NCBI RefSeq assembly: GCF_001610975.1
Contig: NZ_CP013342.1
Coordinates: 3,233,001-3,297,000, forward strand
Direction: 5' to 3'
DNA length: 64,000 nt
DNA from: Sphingopyxis terrae subsp. terrae NBRC 15098
GTDB lineage: Bacteria; Pseudomonadota; Alphaproteobacteria; Sphingomonadales; Sphingomonadaceae
Position numbers and translations under genes: made by a program. A model generated the notes under the pieces. The model did not search any database, had not been told where the DNA came from, and worked only from the letters and a program-made list of their open reading frames with translations. Below, one piece after another: positions 45,166-53,665 of this stretch. Every line of letters begins with the position of its first letter. Position 1 is the first letter of the stretch.

Positions 45166-46359
45166 TCAGAGTCCCAGAACCATCTTCGCGATGATGTTGC
45201 GCTGGATCTCGTTCGACCCGCCATAGATCGTGGTCTTGCGCATGTTGAAATAGGTCGGCGCGGCGCGGTGTGCATAGTCGGGACCGATCGGGTGCTCGTT
45301 ATCGCCTTCCCCGAAGCCGCGGAAATAGGGCGCCCCGTAATGGCCGACCGCTTCCAGCGTCAGTTCGGTGAGCCGCTGCTGGATTTCGGACCCCTTGATC
45401 TTGAGCAGGCTCGATTCCGGTCCCGGTCCCTTGCCGGCATTGGCGCCGGCCAGACTGCGCAGTTCGGTGAATTCAAGCGCGGTCAGGTCGATCTCCAGTT
45501 CCGCGACCTTGCGCTTGAAGAAGGGGTTCTGAAGCAGCGCCTTGTCGCCGTCGAGTTCGGTGCGCGCGATCGCCTTGACGCGTTCGACGCCGCGCTTCGA
45601 CGAGGCGACACCGGCGATGCCCGTGCGTTCGTGCGCGAGGAGGAATTTGGCGCAGGTCCAGCCTTTGTTCTCCTCATAGACGCGCTGCTCGACCGGCACG
45701 CGCACGTCTTCGAGGAAGACTTCGTTGACCTCATGCTCGCCGCCGAGCGTGATGATCGGACGCACGGTGATGCCGGGCGACTTCATGTCGATCAGCAGGA
45801 AGGAAATGCCCTCCTGCTGCTTGGCGTCCTTGTCGGTGCGAACTAGGAAAAAGCCCCAGTCGGCATGCTGCGCCATCGTCGTCCAGGTCTTCTGGCCGTT
45901 GACGACATATTCATCGCCGTCCCGCACCGCGACGGTACGCAGCGAGGCAAGGTCCGATCCCGAACCGGGCTCCGAATAGCCCTGGCACCACCAATCCTCG
46001 CCCGACAGGATGCGCGGCAGGAAGCGCGCTTTCTGTTCGGGGGTTCCGAAGGTGTAGATGACCGGGCCGACCATCGACAGGCCGAATGGCATCAGGCGGA
46101 TACAATCGGCGCGCGCGGTTTCTTCCGAAAAGATGAAACGCTGCGTCGGGGTCCAGCCGGTGCCGCCATATTCGACCGGCCAGGCCGGCGCGACCCAGCC
46201 CTTTTTGAAGAGAATCTTGTGCCACGCAAGGAAGTCTTCCTTGGTCAGTTCATCCCCTTCGTCCTGCTTGCCGCGCAGCTCGGCGGGGTAATTTTCGGCG
46301 ATGAAGTCGCGCACTTCCTTCTGGAAAGCGAGATCTTCGGGGCTGAACTCCATGTCCAT
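45166..46359 (-). CDS. Acyl-CoA dehydrogenase, large subunit
   Basis: This 397-residue ACAD (MDMEFSPEDLAFQKEVRDF start) has FAD-domain motifs WCQGYSEPGSGSDLASLRT and GQKTWTTMAQHADW. The C-terminus YGGSNEIQRNIIAKMVLGL is the usual ACAD adenine-binding ending. With the smaller gene downstream it probably forms one heteromeric enzyme. The start is ATG 46357-46359 behind AAGGGAGAATC. The promoter region contains a TTTACGTAAA palindrome, a candidate fatty-acid or branched-chain-acid regulator site. Confidence 0.9.
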   Translation of the reverse strand: MDMEFSPEDLAFQKEVRDFIAENYPAELRGKQDEGDELTKEDFLAWHKILFKKGWVAPAWPVEYGGTGWTPTQRFIFSEETARADCIRLMPFGLSMVGPVIYTFGTPEQKARFLPRILSGEDWWCQGYSEPGSGSDLASLRTVAVRDGDEYVVNGQKTWTTMAQHADWGFFLVRTDKDAKQQEGISFLLIDMKSPGITVRPIITLGGEHEVNEVFLEDVRVPVEQRVYEENKGWTCAKFLLAHERTGIAGVASSKRGVERVKAIARTELDGDKALLQNPFFKRKVAELEIDLTALEFTELRSLAGANAGKGPGPESSLLKIKGSEIQQRLTELTLEAVGHYGAPYFRGFGEGDNEHPIGPDYAHRAAPTYFNMRKTTIYGGSNEIQRNIIAKMVLGL

Positions 46360-46407
46360 TTTCTGATTCTCCCTTGGGCTATGGCGCCCTTATAGAAAGC
46401 GCTCACG

Positions 46408-46417
46408 TTTACGTAAA
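46408..46417. promoter_or_regulatory. Candidate operator TTTACGTAAA
   Basis: This perfect 10-base palindrome lies 49 bases before the acyl-CoA dehydrogenase start. It is extended on the minus strand as TTACCTTTACGTAAACGTGA. Related TTTACGTAAA-type sites are used by MerR- and TetR-family regulators of acyl-CoA catabolism. That regulator is not in this window, so the assignment is inference. Confidence 0.4.
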
Positions 46418-46529
46418 GGTAAGTTGCGCGACGAAACGCAGTCGTCCGGAGACTGCGCCGAACATCGGCCCTTGTCCAGACGCCCGCGTCGTCGCATGAA
46501 AGGAGCGGACCAAGGGGCGGGAGAGGAAA

Positions 46530-47606
46530 ATGCGGAAATCTTTGCGGCTGCTCGTCGCGCTTGCGGTGCTGATCGCGCTGTGCGGCGGCGCGGCAATGCT
46601 GTTCCAGCAACAGATCGGCATGTGGGTGTTCAAGCGCGGCGTCGAGCGCGGCGTCGGCCGCGACCATCTCGCCGGTCTGCCCGACGGTCTGCATGTGGCG
46701 CTGTGCGGCACCGGATCGCCGCTCCCCAACCGCGATCGTGCTGGCGCCTGTACGGTGGTGATTGCCGGCAAGGCGATGTTCGTTGTCGATGCCGGCGAAG
46801 GCGGCGCGCGCAACATCTCGCTGATGGGGCTGCCCAATGGCCAGATCAAGGCGCTGTTCCTGACCCATTATCATTCGGATCATATCGACGGCATGGGTCC
46901 GATGATGCTGCTGCGCTGGACGGGCAGCGGCAACAAGGCGCCCCTGCCCGTCTACGGCCCGACGGGACTCGATCAGGTGATCGGCGGCTTCGACGCGGCC
47001 TATGCGCTCGACAATGGCTATCGCACAGCGCACCACGGGCCGGTCGTGACCCCGCCCGCCGCGGCGGGTGCGACGGCCCTCCCCTTCGCGACGCCCACCG
47101 AACCGGTCGTCGTCTATGAAGCGGACGGCCTCCGCGTGACCGCCTTCCCGGTCGATCATCGCCCTGTGCAACCCGCGGTCGGCTATCGCTTCGATTACAA
47201 GGGGCGCAGCGTCGTGCTGAGCGGCGATACGGCGCCATCGAAAATGGTAGAACGGGTTGCCAAGGGCGCCGATCTTCTGGTGCACGAAGCGCTGCAACCC
47301 GAAATGGTCAAACTGATCGCTGCGCAGCTCAAGGCGTCGGGCCGACCGCAGACCGGGCAGATCATGGACGACATCCTCGATTATCACGCCAGCCCCGCGC
47401 AAGCGGCGGACAGTGCGAAGGTCGCCGGGGTGCGAATGCTCGTCCTCAGCCACATCGTCCCGCCCTATCCGTCGCGCTACCTTGACGCCGCGTTTCTAGG
47501 TGATGCGAAGCGGCGCTATCCGGGGCCGATCGTCGTCGGCGAAGATGGCGACTTTTACTCGCTTCCCGCGGGCAGCACCGCGATCACGCGGGGGAACTGG
47601 TTCTAG
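46530..47606 (+). CDS. Membrane-anchored MBL-fold hydrolase (RNase Z/arylsulfatase-like group)
   Basis: This 358-residue protein has an N-terminal hydrophobic anchor (LRLLVALAVLIALCGGAAML). MBL motifs follow: LTHYHSDHIDG (HxHxDH), FPVDHRPVQPAVGYRF, VVLSGDTAPS and VLSHIVPPYP. The arrangement GTGSPLPNRDRAGAC plus VDAGEGGARN is that of the RNase Z-like/arylsulfatase group. The N-terminal anchor puts the enzyme outside the cytoplasm, so an RNA substrate is unlikely. The start follows GGGAGAGGAAA. Confidence 0.85.
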   Translation: MRKSLRLLVALAVLIALCGGAAMLFQQQIGMWVFKRGVERGVGRDHLAGLPDGLHVALCGTGSPLPNRDRAGACTVVIAGKAMFVVDAGEGGARNISLMGLPNGQIKALFLTHYHSDHIDGMGPMMLLRWTGSGNKAPLPVYGPTGLDQVIGGFDAAYALDNGYRTAHHGPVVTPPAAAGATALPFATPTEPVVVYEADGLRVTAFPVDHRPVQPAVGYRFDYKGRSVVLSGDTAPSKMVERVAKGADLLVHEALQPEMVKLIAAQLKASGRPQTGQIMDDILDYHASPAQAADSAKVAGVRMLVLSHIVPPYPSRYLDAAFLGDAKRRYPGPIVVGEDGDFYSLPAGSTAITRGNWF

Positions 47607-47672
47607 CAAATCGGGGACGGGAGTCGGAATGGCGGAGAGCGACCGGTTGCGGACGATGCCAGATGGCCGCGC

Positions 47673-48053
47673 CTATCGCCTCCGCTGGTGATACATCACG
47701 ATAACCAATTGTAGCTTGCCGTCATCTGTCCAGCCGTATCGATCTACCATGTTCTGCGGCTGCGGGAGCTCGTTAAGAAAGTGGGCCACAACTTCAAAAG
47801 AGCATTCCGGCGCGGCGATGTAATAGTCGCACCGCACATTATTCACAGACACTAAAACGGGCTTCTGCGACGGGCGAGACGCAAATCGAGCAAATCGTGG
47901 GCCGTAGTCCGTTTCCCACTGCAAGCGGATATAGGCGGCAACCTCGTCAGACGTTGGAAGCCTCTCTTCTGCACGAGCCTGCTCCATCGAGATTGCATAA
48001 TTTGCACACCCGGAAAAGCAAAGCAGGGCGAGGACCATTGGGACACTCTTCAT
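47673..48053 (-). CDS. Small lipoprotein of unknown function
   Basis: This 126-residue protein begins MKSVPMVLALLCFSGCANY, a clean lipoprotein signal with the modified Cys at 16. The mature part has four further aromatic/Cys-containing stretches (VNNVRCDYYIAAPECSFEV) with two Cys that could form a disulfide, and ends VIVMYHQRRR. I do not recognise a family. Base composition is lower in GC than flanking genes, suggesting recent arrival. The ATG at 48051-48053 is chosen over the longer frame because the lipobox needs it. Confidence 0.6.
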   Translation of the reverse strand: MKSVPMVLALLCFSGCANYAISMEQARAEERLPTSDEVAAYIRLQWETDYGPRFARFASRPSQKPVLVSVNNVRCDYYIAAPECSFEVVAHFLNELPQPQNMVDRYGWTDDGKLQLVIVMYHQRRR

Positions 48054-48151
48054 TCGCCTAGATGTAGCAGGCATAGGCCGACTTTCCACCCAGTAACCGC
48101 CGTTCGCCGCCGATTTGGAGGGAATGACCGGAATCGATCGTTATCGACCGC

Positions 48152-49048
48152 TCACCCCGCCCGCGGCGACCTTGGTACCGCCACGACCACCGCGCCATCG
48201 CTGGCATAGGCGCCGCGCCGTTCGGCGATCGACAAGGTTACGGGCACCGCCTCGCCTTCGCGGCTGATCAGCTCGGCCTCGACGCGCGCGGGTTCGCCGG
48301 TGCGGAATACGGTTTCGAGCGCTTCGGCAAAGCAGCGCCGCGTCGCGATCGACAACAGCGCCGAAAAGCGCACGCGCCGGATCGCCAGCGCGTCGACGCC
48401 TACCATCGAAATCAGCGCAGAATTGGCGTCCTCGATCGCCTCGCGCACCGAAAGGCGGGCGTGGCCGATCATTCCCTGCGCCTCGATCGCCGCAATCGTC
48501 GCGGCGCGCGTGTCGCCTTCGACCGCCCCCTCGAAGGTCGCGCTTGTGTCGCGAAGGATCATCGCGCCGCCCGCGGGAACCGGCACCAGGTCGACGCGCA
48601 GCCACTGGCGCGGATGCAAAAGACCAGGCACCTCGCCCGCAAAGCGTTCGCGGCATTCGATCAGCCGGGCGACATGGCTCGCCGCCAGACTTGCCCCGAA
48701 ACCCGGAAATATCTCGACCAATTGGCGCCCGAGCAGATCGTCATCACCGGCGACCAAATCGCGCGCGGCGGGGTTGAGCGCCACGATGCGCCGGTCGCGA
48801 TCGAACAGCAGCACCGCATCGCGGATCGCCTCGACGAGGTTCGCAAGCGAGGCCTGCAGCGCGTCGACCGCTTCGCCGCTCGCGGGCTTGCGCAGCCGCC
48901 GGTAATCATCGTGCGAGATCAGAACGTGCGCGTCCTTTCCATGGTGTGTCACTACAACCGGCCGCCGCGCCGACCGGAGCCGCCAGCTTGCAAATCCCCG
49001 GATGAAGTCCGCCGCCGATACCCGTTCGGGTTCCTGTGCCGTCGCCAA
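48152..49048 (-). CDS. Phd/YefM-like domain fused to two PAS domains
   Basis: This 298-residue protein has an N-terminal ~55 residues that read like a Phd/YefM antitoxin DNA-binding fold (VSAADFIRGFASWRLRSARR, PVVVTHHGKDAHVLISHDDY). The family signature is alternating VSA..R.F, then P(V)VVT.HGK...VL(I/V)S..(D/E)Y..L. Then come two PAS domains, about 62-160 (AIRDAVLLFDRDRRIVALNP) and 165-295 (ANSALISMVGVDALAIRRVRF). No kinase, cyclase or HTH follows. No toxin gene lies within several kilobases. The start is TTG at 49046-49048, backed by a strong AGGGGAGG. It is probably a sensory repressor. Confidence 0.75.
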   Translation of the reverse strand: MATAQEPERVSAADFIRGFASWRLRSARRPVVVTHHGKDAHVLISHDDYRRLRKPASGEAVDALQASLANLVEAIRDAVLLFDRDRRIVALNPAARDLVAGDDDLLGRQLVEIFPGFGASLAASHVARLIECRERFAGEVPGLLHPRQWLRVDLVPVPAGGAMILRDTSATFEGAVEGDTRAATIAAIEAQGMIGHARLSVREAIEDANSALISMVGVDALAIRRVRFSALLSIATRRCFAEALETVFRTGEPARVEAELISREGEAVPVTLSIAERRGAYASDGAVVVAVPRSPRAG

Positions 49049-49142
49049 ATTCGCCTCCCCTTCGAAGCCATGGACATATTATGGGAGGAACGCGGGGCGG
49101 CTGGCGGCGCGGCGTACCGGCAATGGCGCCGAAACGGAGCGA

Positions 49143-50765
49143 TCAGACCAATCGCGCCTTGCCGCACCGCAGCGCGTTGACCCGCGCATCCGCCTCGCCC
49201 AGATGCAGCCCCAGCGTCGCGGTGACGCTTTCAAGCACGCCGTCGAGCACGGGCGCGGCCAGCCCGACCGTGTCGCCGACAAGGCTGGTCAGCGCCTTGG
49301 CGTTCAATCCGATCCCGAGGATGTTGACCGACAAATCCATCCGATCGGCGAGTGATTTGGCGGCGCCCGATACCAATCCGCCGCTTTCGACCGTCTTGAC
49401 GCGGCCAACGTCGATGTCGTCGCGCGTGAAGCGTGCGGGCTTTTCGGAAAGATCGGACAGCACCAGTTCGGCCTTTGCGTTTACGCTCGCGAGCGGCAGG
49501 CTGAGCAGCTTGACCGGCTGCGGGTTCAGTGGGCGCTGTATATTCTGAAAATCGATCGCATTGACCTTGCCGATCGACAAGGTTGCGGGGGCCGTCTTGA
49601 TCCCCAGTGTTACCGCGTCGCTGCCGTGGTGGCAGTCGATGTCCGAAATGCGCGCTTCGGCCGATCCCAATTCGGTATAGACCGGGATATCGATTGCGGC
49701 GAGCGGCGTGTTGACGCTCGCCGCCAGCTTGAGCCTGACCTGCGCAGTGCGCACGATGACGTCCTGCTTTTCGGTCACCGAGATCAGCGGCGAGTTGGCC
49801 GGCGGCTCGCCGATCATCAACGCCACATCGATCCCCGAACCCCCGGGAATGGTGACGCCGGTCGCAAGATCGAGCTGGCGATTGGCGTTGGCGAGCAACA
49901 GCATCGTTCGCACCATGCTGAGCGCGTTGACCTTCACCGGATTGGCTGGGTCGATCCGGATGCTCGATGCGCGCGGGCCGAGGTCGATTGCGCGCGACGG
50001 CAGGAGGCTACGCGGCAGTGCCGCATCGGCGAGCGTGCCGATCGCTTTTGCCGCCTGCCCGTCGCTTGCCTTGGCGAGCGCGCCCAGCACTTGTGGTAAG
50101 GTCGCCTGGGTATCGAGCGTCTGGCCAAAGGTCAGCACGTCGGCATCGAGTTCGGTGCGCAGCGCGTCGGAAAAAGCGAGCAGATCGATGTCGGCATCGG
50201 CCAGCGCCTTACAGTCCATTAGGTTCAGATTGACCTGACTCCCCGTGAGCGCCGACAGCAGCGCATTGCGCAGACCGCCGTGCACCGCGGCGACGCGCGA
50301 GCCGAGCGAGAACGCGGCATAGCCCTGCCGCGCGGCGGTGGCGCTGGCATATATGACGCTATGGTCGCGTCCGGTCAGAAAGCGCCCGAAGAACAGCGGA
50401 CGCTCGCGGGTGAGCACGACATGGATTGCGTTGGGAGTGTAGCCGCCGCGGGCGAAGCGCTGTTCGGCGGCTATGCCGGGATCGGCGGTATAGGTTCCGG
50501 CTTGGAAGGCCGATATGGTGATCGCGCAATTGCAGTTGGCGGCGATGATCCGGTCGGCCGCCGCCCGTTCGTTGCCGGGGCGTCCCGCCGCCGCCAGCGC
50601 GGCGGCATCGGCGATGCCCTGAAGCTTGCGGCGGTCGAGATAGAGCGATCCGAAGTCGACCGCCAGCGCCGCCGAGCCGATCAGCATCGTCATCGCCAGC
50701 GCCGATGCGATGCTGATCCCGCCGCGCGTATCGCGCGCCAGCTTTGCGAGGATGCGCCGGCGCAT
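49143..50765 (-). CDS. TadG-family pilus-associated protein
   Basis: This 540-residue protein has an N-terminal TadE/TadG-type leader and hydrophobic helix (DTRGGISIASALAMTMLIGS, then SAALAVDFGSLYLDRRKLQG). This is followed by a large extracytoplasmic part rich in small residues with few Cys (DCKALADADIDLLAFSDAL; DCHHGSDAVTLGI). TadG-like proteins accompany the Flp/Tad tight-adherence pilus. ATG 50763-50765 is chosen; a TTG two codons upstream is possible. It follows tadE by two bases. The rest of a tad locus (ATPase, secretin, Flp pilin) is not in the window. Confidence 0.82.
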   Translation of the reverse strand: MRRRILAKLARDTRGGISIASALAMTMLIGSAALAVDFGSLYLDRRKLQGIADAAALAAAGRPGNERAAADRIIAANCNCAITISAFQAGTYTADPGIAAEQRFARGGYTPNAIHVVLTRERPLFFGRFLTGRDHSVIYASATAARQGYAAFSLGSRVAAVHGGLRNALLSALTGSQVNLNLMDCKALADADIDLLAFSDALRTELDADVLTFGQTLDTQATLPQVLGALAKASDGQAAKAIGTLADAALPRSLLPSRAIDLGPRASSIRIDPANPVKVNALSMVRTMLLLANANRQLDLATGVTIPGGSGIDVALMIGEPPANSPLISVTEKQDVIVRTAQVRLKLAASVNTPLAAIDIPVYTELGSAEARISDIDCHHGSDAVTLGIKTAPATLSIGKVNAIDFQNIQRPLNPQPVKLLSLPLASVNAKAELVLSDLSEKPARFTRDDIDVGRVKTVESGGLVSGAAKSLADRMDLSVNILGIGLNAKALTSLVGDTVGLAAPVLDGVLESVTATLGLHLGEADARVNALRCGKARLV

Positions 50766-50767
50766 CG

Positions 50768-51127
50768 TCAATCCGCCGGCAGTTCGAAGGTCGCGCGGGC
50801 GCTGATCACATGGCCGGGCGCCGGAACGAAGGAGGAGCGGAGGAAATGGTCGGCGGGAACGGTGTAGGTCAACGCGACGGTCACCGCCTCGCTTGTCTCA
50901 CTGACCGCTATCGTGCGGTTGGCGGGGCTGTAATCGCCGATGCTCGCCATGCTGCGATCAACCGCGCGGATCGCCACCGCCCGGCGATCGGCGGCGTCGA
51001 GGCCGACAATCGCGGCGCGCGCGCCATCGTTCGCAGCTTGCTGCACATTATGTGCGAGGAGGAAATATTGCCCGTAGATCAGGATGCCGATGAGCAGCGT
51101 CAGAAACAGCGGCAGCACCAGCGCCAT
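50768..51127 (-). CDS. TadE-family pseudopilin-like protein (start uncertain)
   Basis: From ATG 51125-51127 the product is 119 residues, beginning MALVLPLFLTLLIGILIYGQ. The coding frame and the TadE signature clearly continue upstream: reading back gives REVLRLARNERAAAIVEMAL, the usual basic leader and E-containing helix start. In that extension (to 51181) no ATG, GTG or TTG exists, only ATT 51179-51181 or CTG codons. The true start is therefore non-canonical or the sequence differs from its relatives there. It is coupled to TadG. Confidence 0.8.
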   Translation of the reverse strand: MALVLPLFLTLLIGILIYGQYFLLAHNVQQAANDGARAAIVGLDAADRRAVAIRAVDRSMASIGDYSPANRTIAVSETSEAVTVALTYTVPADHFLRSSFVPAPGHVISARATFELPAD

Positions 51128-51279
51128 TTCGACGATCGCCGCCGCCCGCTCGTTGCGGGCCAGACGCAGAACCTCGCGAATGACCGTCGGGCGGCGGGCG
51201 ATGTTTTGGGGGGTATGGACCTGTCATGCGGCCAACATGACCGCTGCGCGTCAAGCATCGCTCAAAGGCGGCGTGTGGG

Positions 51280-51390
51280 AATTTTGCGCAATTTACCGAA
51301 TATGGGCGCAGCGGTCGGCGGCGAAATGCACGGCACGCGGGCAGAAGTTAACGATCGCCCGCGCGCCCCGCATGCAAAATGCGCAAAATT
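51280..51390. repeat. Pair of 11-base inverted repeats AATTTTGCGCA/TGCGCAAAATT
   Basis: Exact arms lie at 51280-51290 and 51380-51390, separated by 89 bases. The right arm overlaps the 3' end of the YghU-type gene, with a second partial copy (GCAAAAT) just before it. The gap is the longest AT-richer region upstream of tadE. It could be part of a terminator/promoter structure; I see no gene in it. Confidence 0.4.
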
Positions 51391-52267
51391 ATCCGTTCGC
51401 TGCCTGCAGCTTGTCCTCAGTGCGGAGGTCGAAATCCGACGCATCGTGGCGTTCGCGCAGCTGGGACGCGGGGTCGCCCATCACCCGATTGACCATGCGC
51501 CCGCGCTTGACGGCAGGGCGCGCCGCAAGCTGATCGGTCCAGCGCTGGACATTCTTGTAGTCCTGCACCTGCAGGAACTCGCCGGCGTCATAGATCAACC
51601 CCTTGGCAAGCGCGCCGTACCAGGGCCAGATCGCCATATCGGCAATGCTGTAATCGCTGCCGGCGATATATTCATTGTCGGCCAGACGGCGGTCGAGCAC
51701 ATCCATCTGGCGCTTCACTTCCATCGCATAGCGGTTGATCGGATATTCCTGCTTGAAGGGCGCATAGGCATAGAAGTGGCCGAAGCCGCCGCCGAGAAAG
51801 GGCGCGCTTCCCATCTGCCACATCAGCCAGGACAGCGTTTCGGCGCGCTGCGCGGGATCGGTCGGCAGGAAAGCTCCGAACTTTTCGGCGAGATGGATCA
51901 GGATCGCGCCCGATTCGAACACCCGGATCGGCGTGTCGCCGCTGCGATCGACGAGCGCCGGGATCTTGCTGTTCGGATTGGCGTCGACGAAACCGCTCGA
52001 AAACTGGTCGCCCTCGCCGATGTTGATCAGCCACGCATCATATTCGGCGCCCGAATGACCCGCCGCGAGCAATTCCTCCAGCATGACGGTCACCTTCACC
52101 CCATTGGGCGTACCCAGCGAATAGAGCTGGAGCGGATGCTTGCCGACTGGCAAATCCTTGTCGTGGGTTGGGCCAGCGATCGGGCGGTTGATGTTGGCGA
52201 AACGTCCGCCGCTTTCCTTGTCCCAGCTCCACACTTTCGGCGGCACATAGTCATTCTGGTCGGCCAT
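51389..52267 (-). CDS. Glutathione transferase-fold oxidoreductase (YghU-like)
   Basis: This 292-residue protein belongs to the YghU/YfcG-type GSH-dependent disulfide reductase group. The N-terminal family extension (PPKVWSWDKESGGRFANINR) leads to a thioredoxin-like domain with LYSLGTPNGVKVTVML and the FESGAILIHLAEKFG glutathione-binding loop. A helical C-terminal domain follows (YIAGSDYSIADMAIWPW). Length and the W-x-W(D) start fit YghU (288 residues). It acts in the cytoplasm on GSH/disulfides. The start is ATG 52265-52267. Confidence 0.93.
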   Translation of the reverse strand: MADQNDYVPPKVWSWDKESGGRFANINRPIAGPTHDKDLPVGKHPLQLYSLGTPNGVKVTVMLEELLAAGHSGAEYDAWLINIGEGDQFSSGFVDANPNSKIPALVDRSGDTPIRVFESGAILIHLAEKFGAFLPTDPAQRAETLSWLMWQMGSAPFLGGGFGHFYAYAPFKQEYPINRYAMEVKRQMDVLDRRLADNEYIAGSDYSIADMAIWPWYGALAKGLIYDAGEFLQVQDYKNVQRWTDQLAARPAVKRGRMVNRVMGDPASQLRERHDASDFDLRTEDKLQAANG

Positions 52268-52344
52268 CGGACACTCCTGCGCTAGATTTCGGTTGTGGTT
52301 CGCAACTTAGGAAGGCGATGTTACCCCGTCCACCGCAAGGCGGA

Positions 52345-53523
52345 TCAAATAATCCTTTGCGCGCGCAAAGCGGAAATGCTGGCGGCATCATAACCAAGCT
52401 CCGCAAGGATCGCGTCGCTATGTTCGCCCGCCTGCGGTGCGCGCTGCGCTGTGACCTTTGCCGCATCCGACAACCCGATCGGCGCGCGAATTACCGGCGC
52501 CGGCGCGGGAGAGCCGGGATAGGCAAGCGGCTCGATCAGGCCCATCGCGGCCACCTGCGGGTGCGCCAGCGCTTCGCCGGGCTTCAGGATCGGCGCGGCA
52601 GGAACGCGCGCGGCGCCAAGCTCGGCAATCGCCGCGTCGGTGCTGCGTTCGATGCACCAGCTCTGCATGATCGCGCTTAGTTCGGCACCATTATCGCCGC
52701 GGTCGATGTCGCTTGCGTATCGCGGATCGTCGACCAGTTCGGGGCGCCCGACCAGCGCCGCCCAGCGCGCGAAGATCGCGCCGCCGACGATCTGGGTAAC
52801 AATCCAGCCGTCGCGGGTGCGAAACAGATCGGTGGGCGCCGAGCTGAAACTGCGATTTCCCATCGGCTGACGTTCGATCCCGTTGATCGCATGATCGATC
52901 GTCAACGCATTCGAAAAGGCCAGCGCGGTGCCGAGAAGCGAACCCGAAACGCACTGCCCCCGCCCCGTCCGCTCGCGTTCACGCAGCGCCACCATGACCC
53001 CGAAGGCGCCGTGGAGCGCAGTGCCGAAATCGACGTAATTGACCTGCGCGCGATAGGGCTGGTCGGGCGTGCCGGTCAGGTGAATCGTCCCCGACATTGC
53101 CTGACCCACCGCGTCGAAGCCCACGCTCCCCGAAAGCGGCCCCTCGCTGCCGAAGGCCGACGCGGTTGCAAGAATGATGCGGGGATTGATCGCCGACAGG
53201 CTTTCATAATCCAGTCCAAGCTTGCTCAGCACATCGTGCGGCAGGTTGGCGATCACGACATCGGCGCCGGCGACCAATTTGCGTACGATCTCGCGGCCCT
53301 CGGGCGTTCCGGGCTTCAGGCTCAGGCTCCGCTTGCCGCGCGCCATCTGCATGAACATCGCGCCCGATCCATCCTCGGCGACGGGCACGGTAAAACGGTC
53401 ATCATTGCCGCCGGGCGCCTCGATCCGGATGACATCGGCGCCATAATCGGCGAGCAAGGCGGCACAATAGGGGCCCGCAATATAGCGCCCGAAATCGAGC
53501 ACGCGTATTCCCGTCAGCGGCAC
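52345..53523 (-). CDS. Family III CoA-transferase (CaiB/BaiF type)
   Basis: This 392-residue protein has the interlocked-ring family III fold. The N-terminal LDFGRYIAGPYCAALLADYGADVI motif (split here as two blocks) precedes the catalytic Asp region YVDFGTALHGAFG, where Asp carries the CoA anhydride. GSEGPLSGSVGFDAVGQAMSG precedes it. It moves CoA between carboxylic acids. The nearby acyl-CoA dehydrogenase pair 6 kb away raises a shared catabolic role, but they are not one operon. The start is GTG 53521-53523. Confidence 0.92.
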   Translation of the reverse strand: MPLTGIRVLDFGRYIAGPYCAALLADYGADVIRIEAPGGNDDRFTVPVAEDGSGAMFMQMARGKRSLSLKPGTPEGREIVRKLVAGADVVIANLPHDVLSKLGLDYESLSAINPRIILATASAFGSEGPLSGSVGFDAVGQAMSGTIHLTGTPDQPYRAQVNYVDFGTALHGAFGVMVALRERERTGRGQCVSGSLLGTALAFSNALTIDHAINGIERQPMGNRSFSSAPTDLFRTRDGWIVTQIVGGAIFARWAALVGRPELVDDPRYASDIDRGDNGAELSAIMQSWCIERSTDAAIAELGAARVPAAPILKPGEALAHPQVAAMGLIEPLAYPGSPAPAPVIRAPIGLSDAAKVTAQRAPQAGEHSDAILAELGYDAASISALRAQRII

Positions 53524-53665
53524 AAATCTCTCCCAGTCCTTTATTGCTACCTATCGCGCTAGCAGCCGTCCGTCGACGCCGCCAGCGGCTTCGTCGAAAG
53601 CGGCGGCTTGCGCTTTGCGGGGAGCGCCATATGCTCACAGCATAATTACAACAGGGGATAATTTC

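Noticed and set aside
47600..51200. A toxin-antitoxin module around the Phd-like gene
   Set aside because: No RelE, Doc, PIN or other toxin-like reading frame is adjacent to the Phd-PAS gene on either side, so I did not call a TA system.
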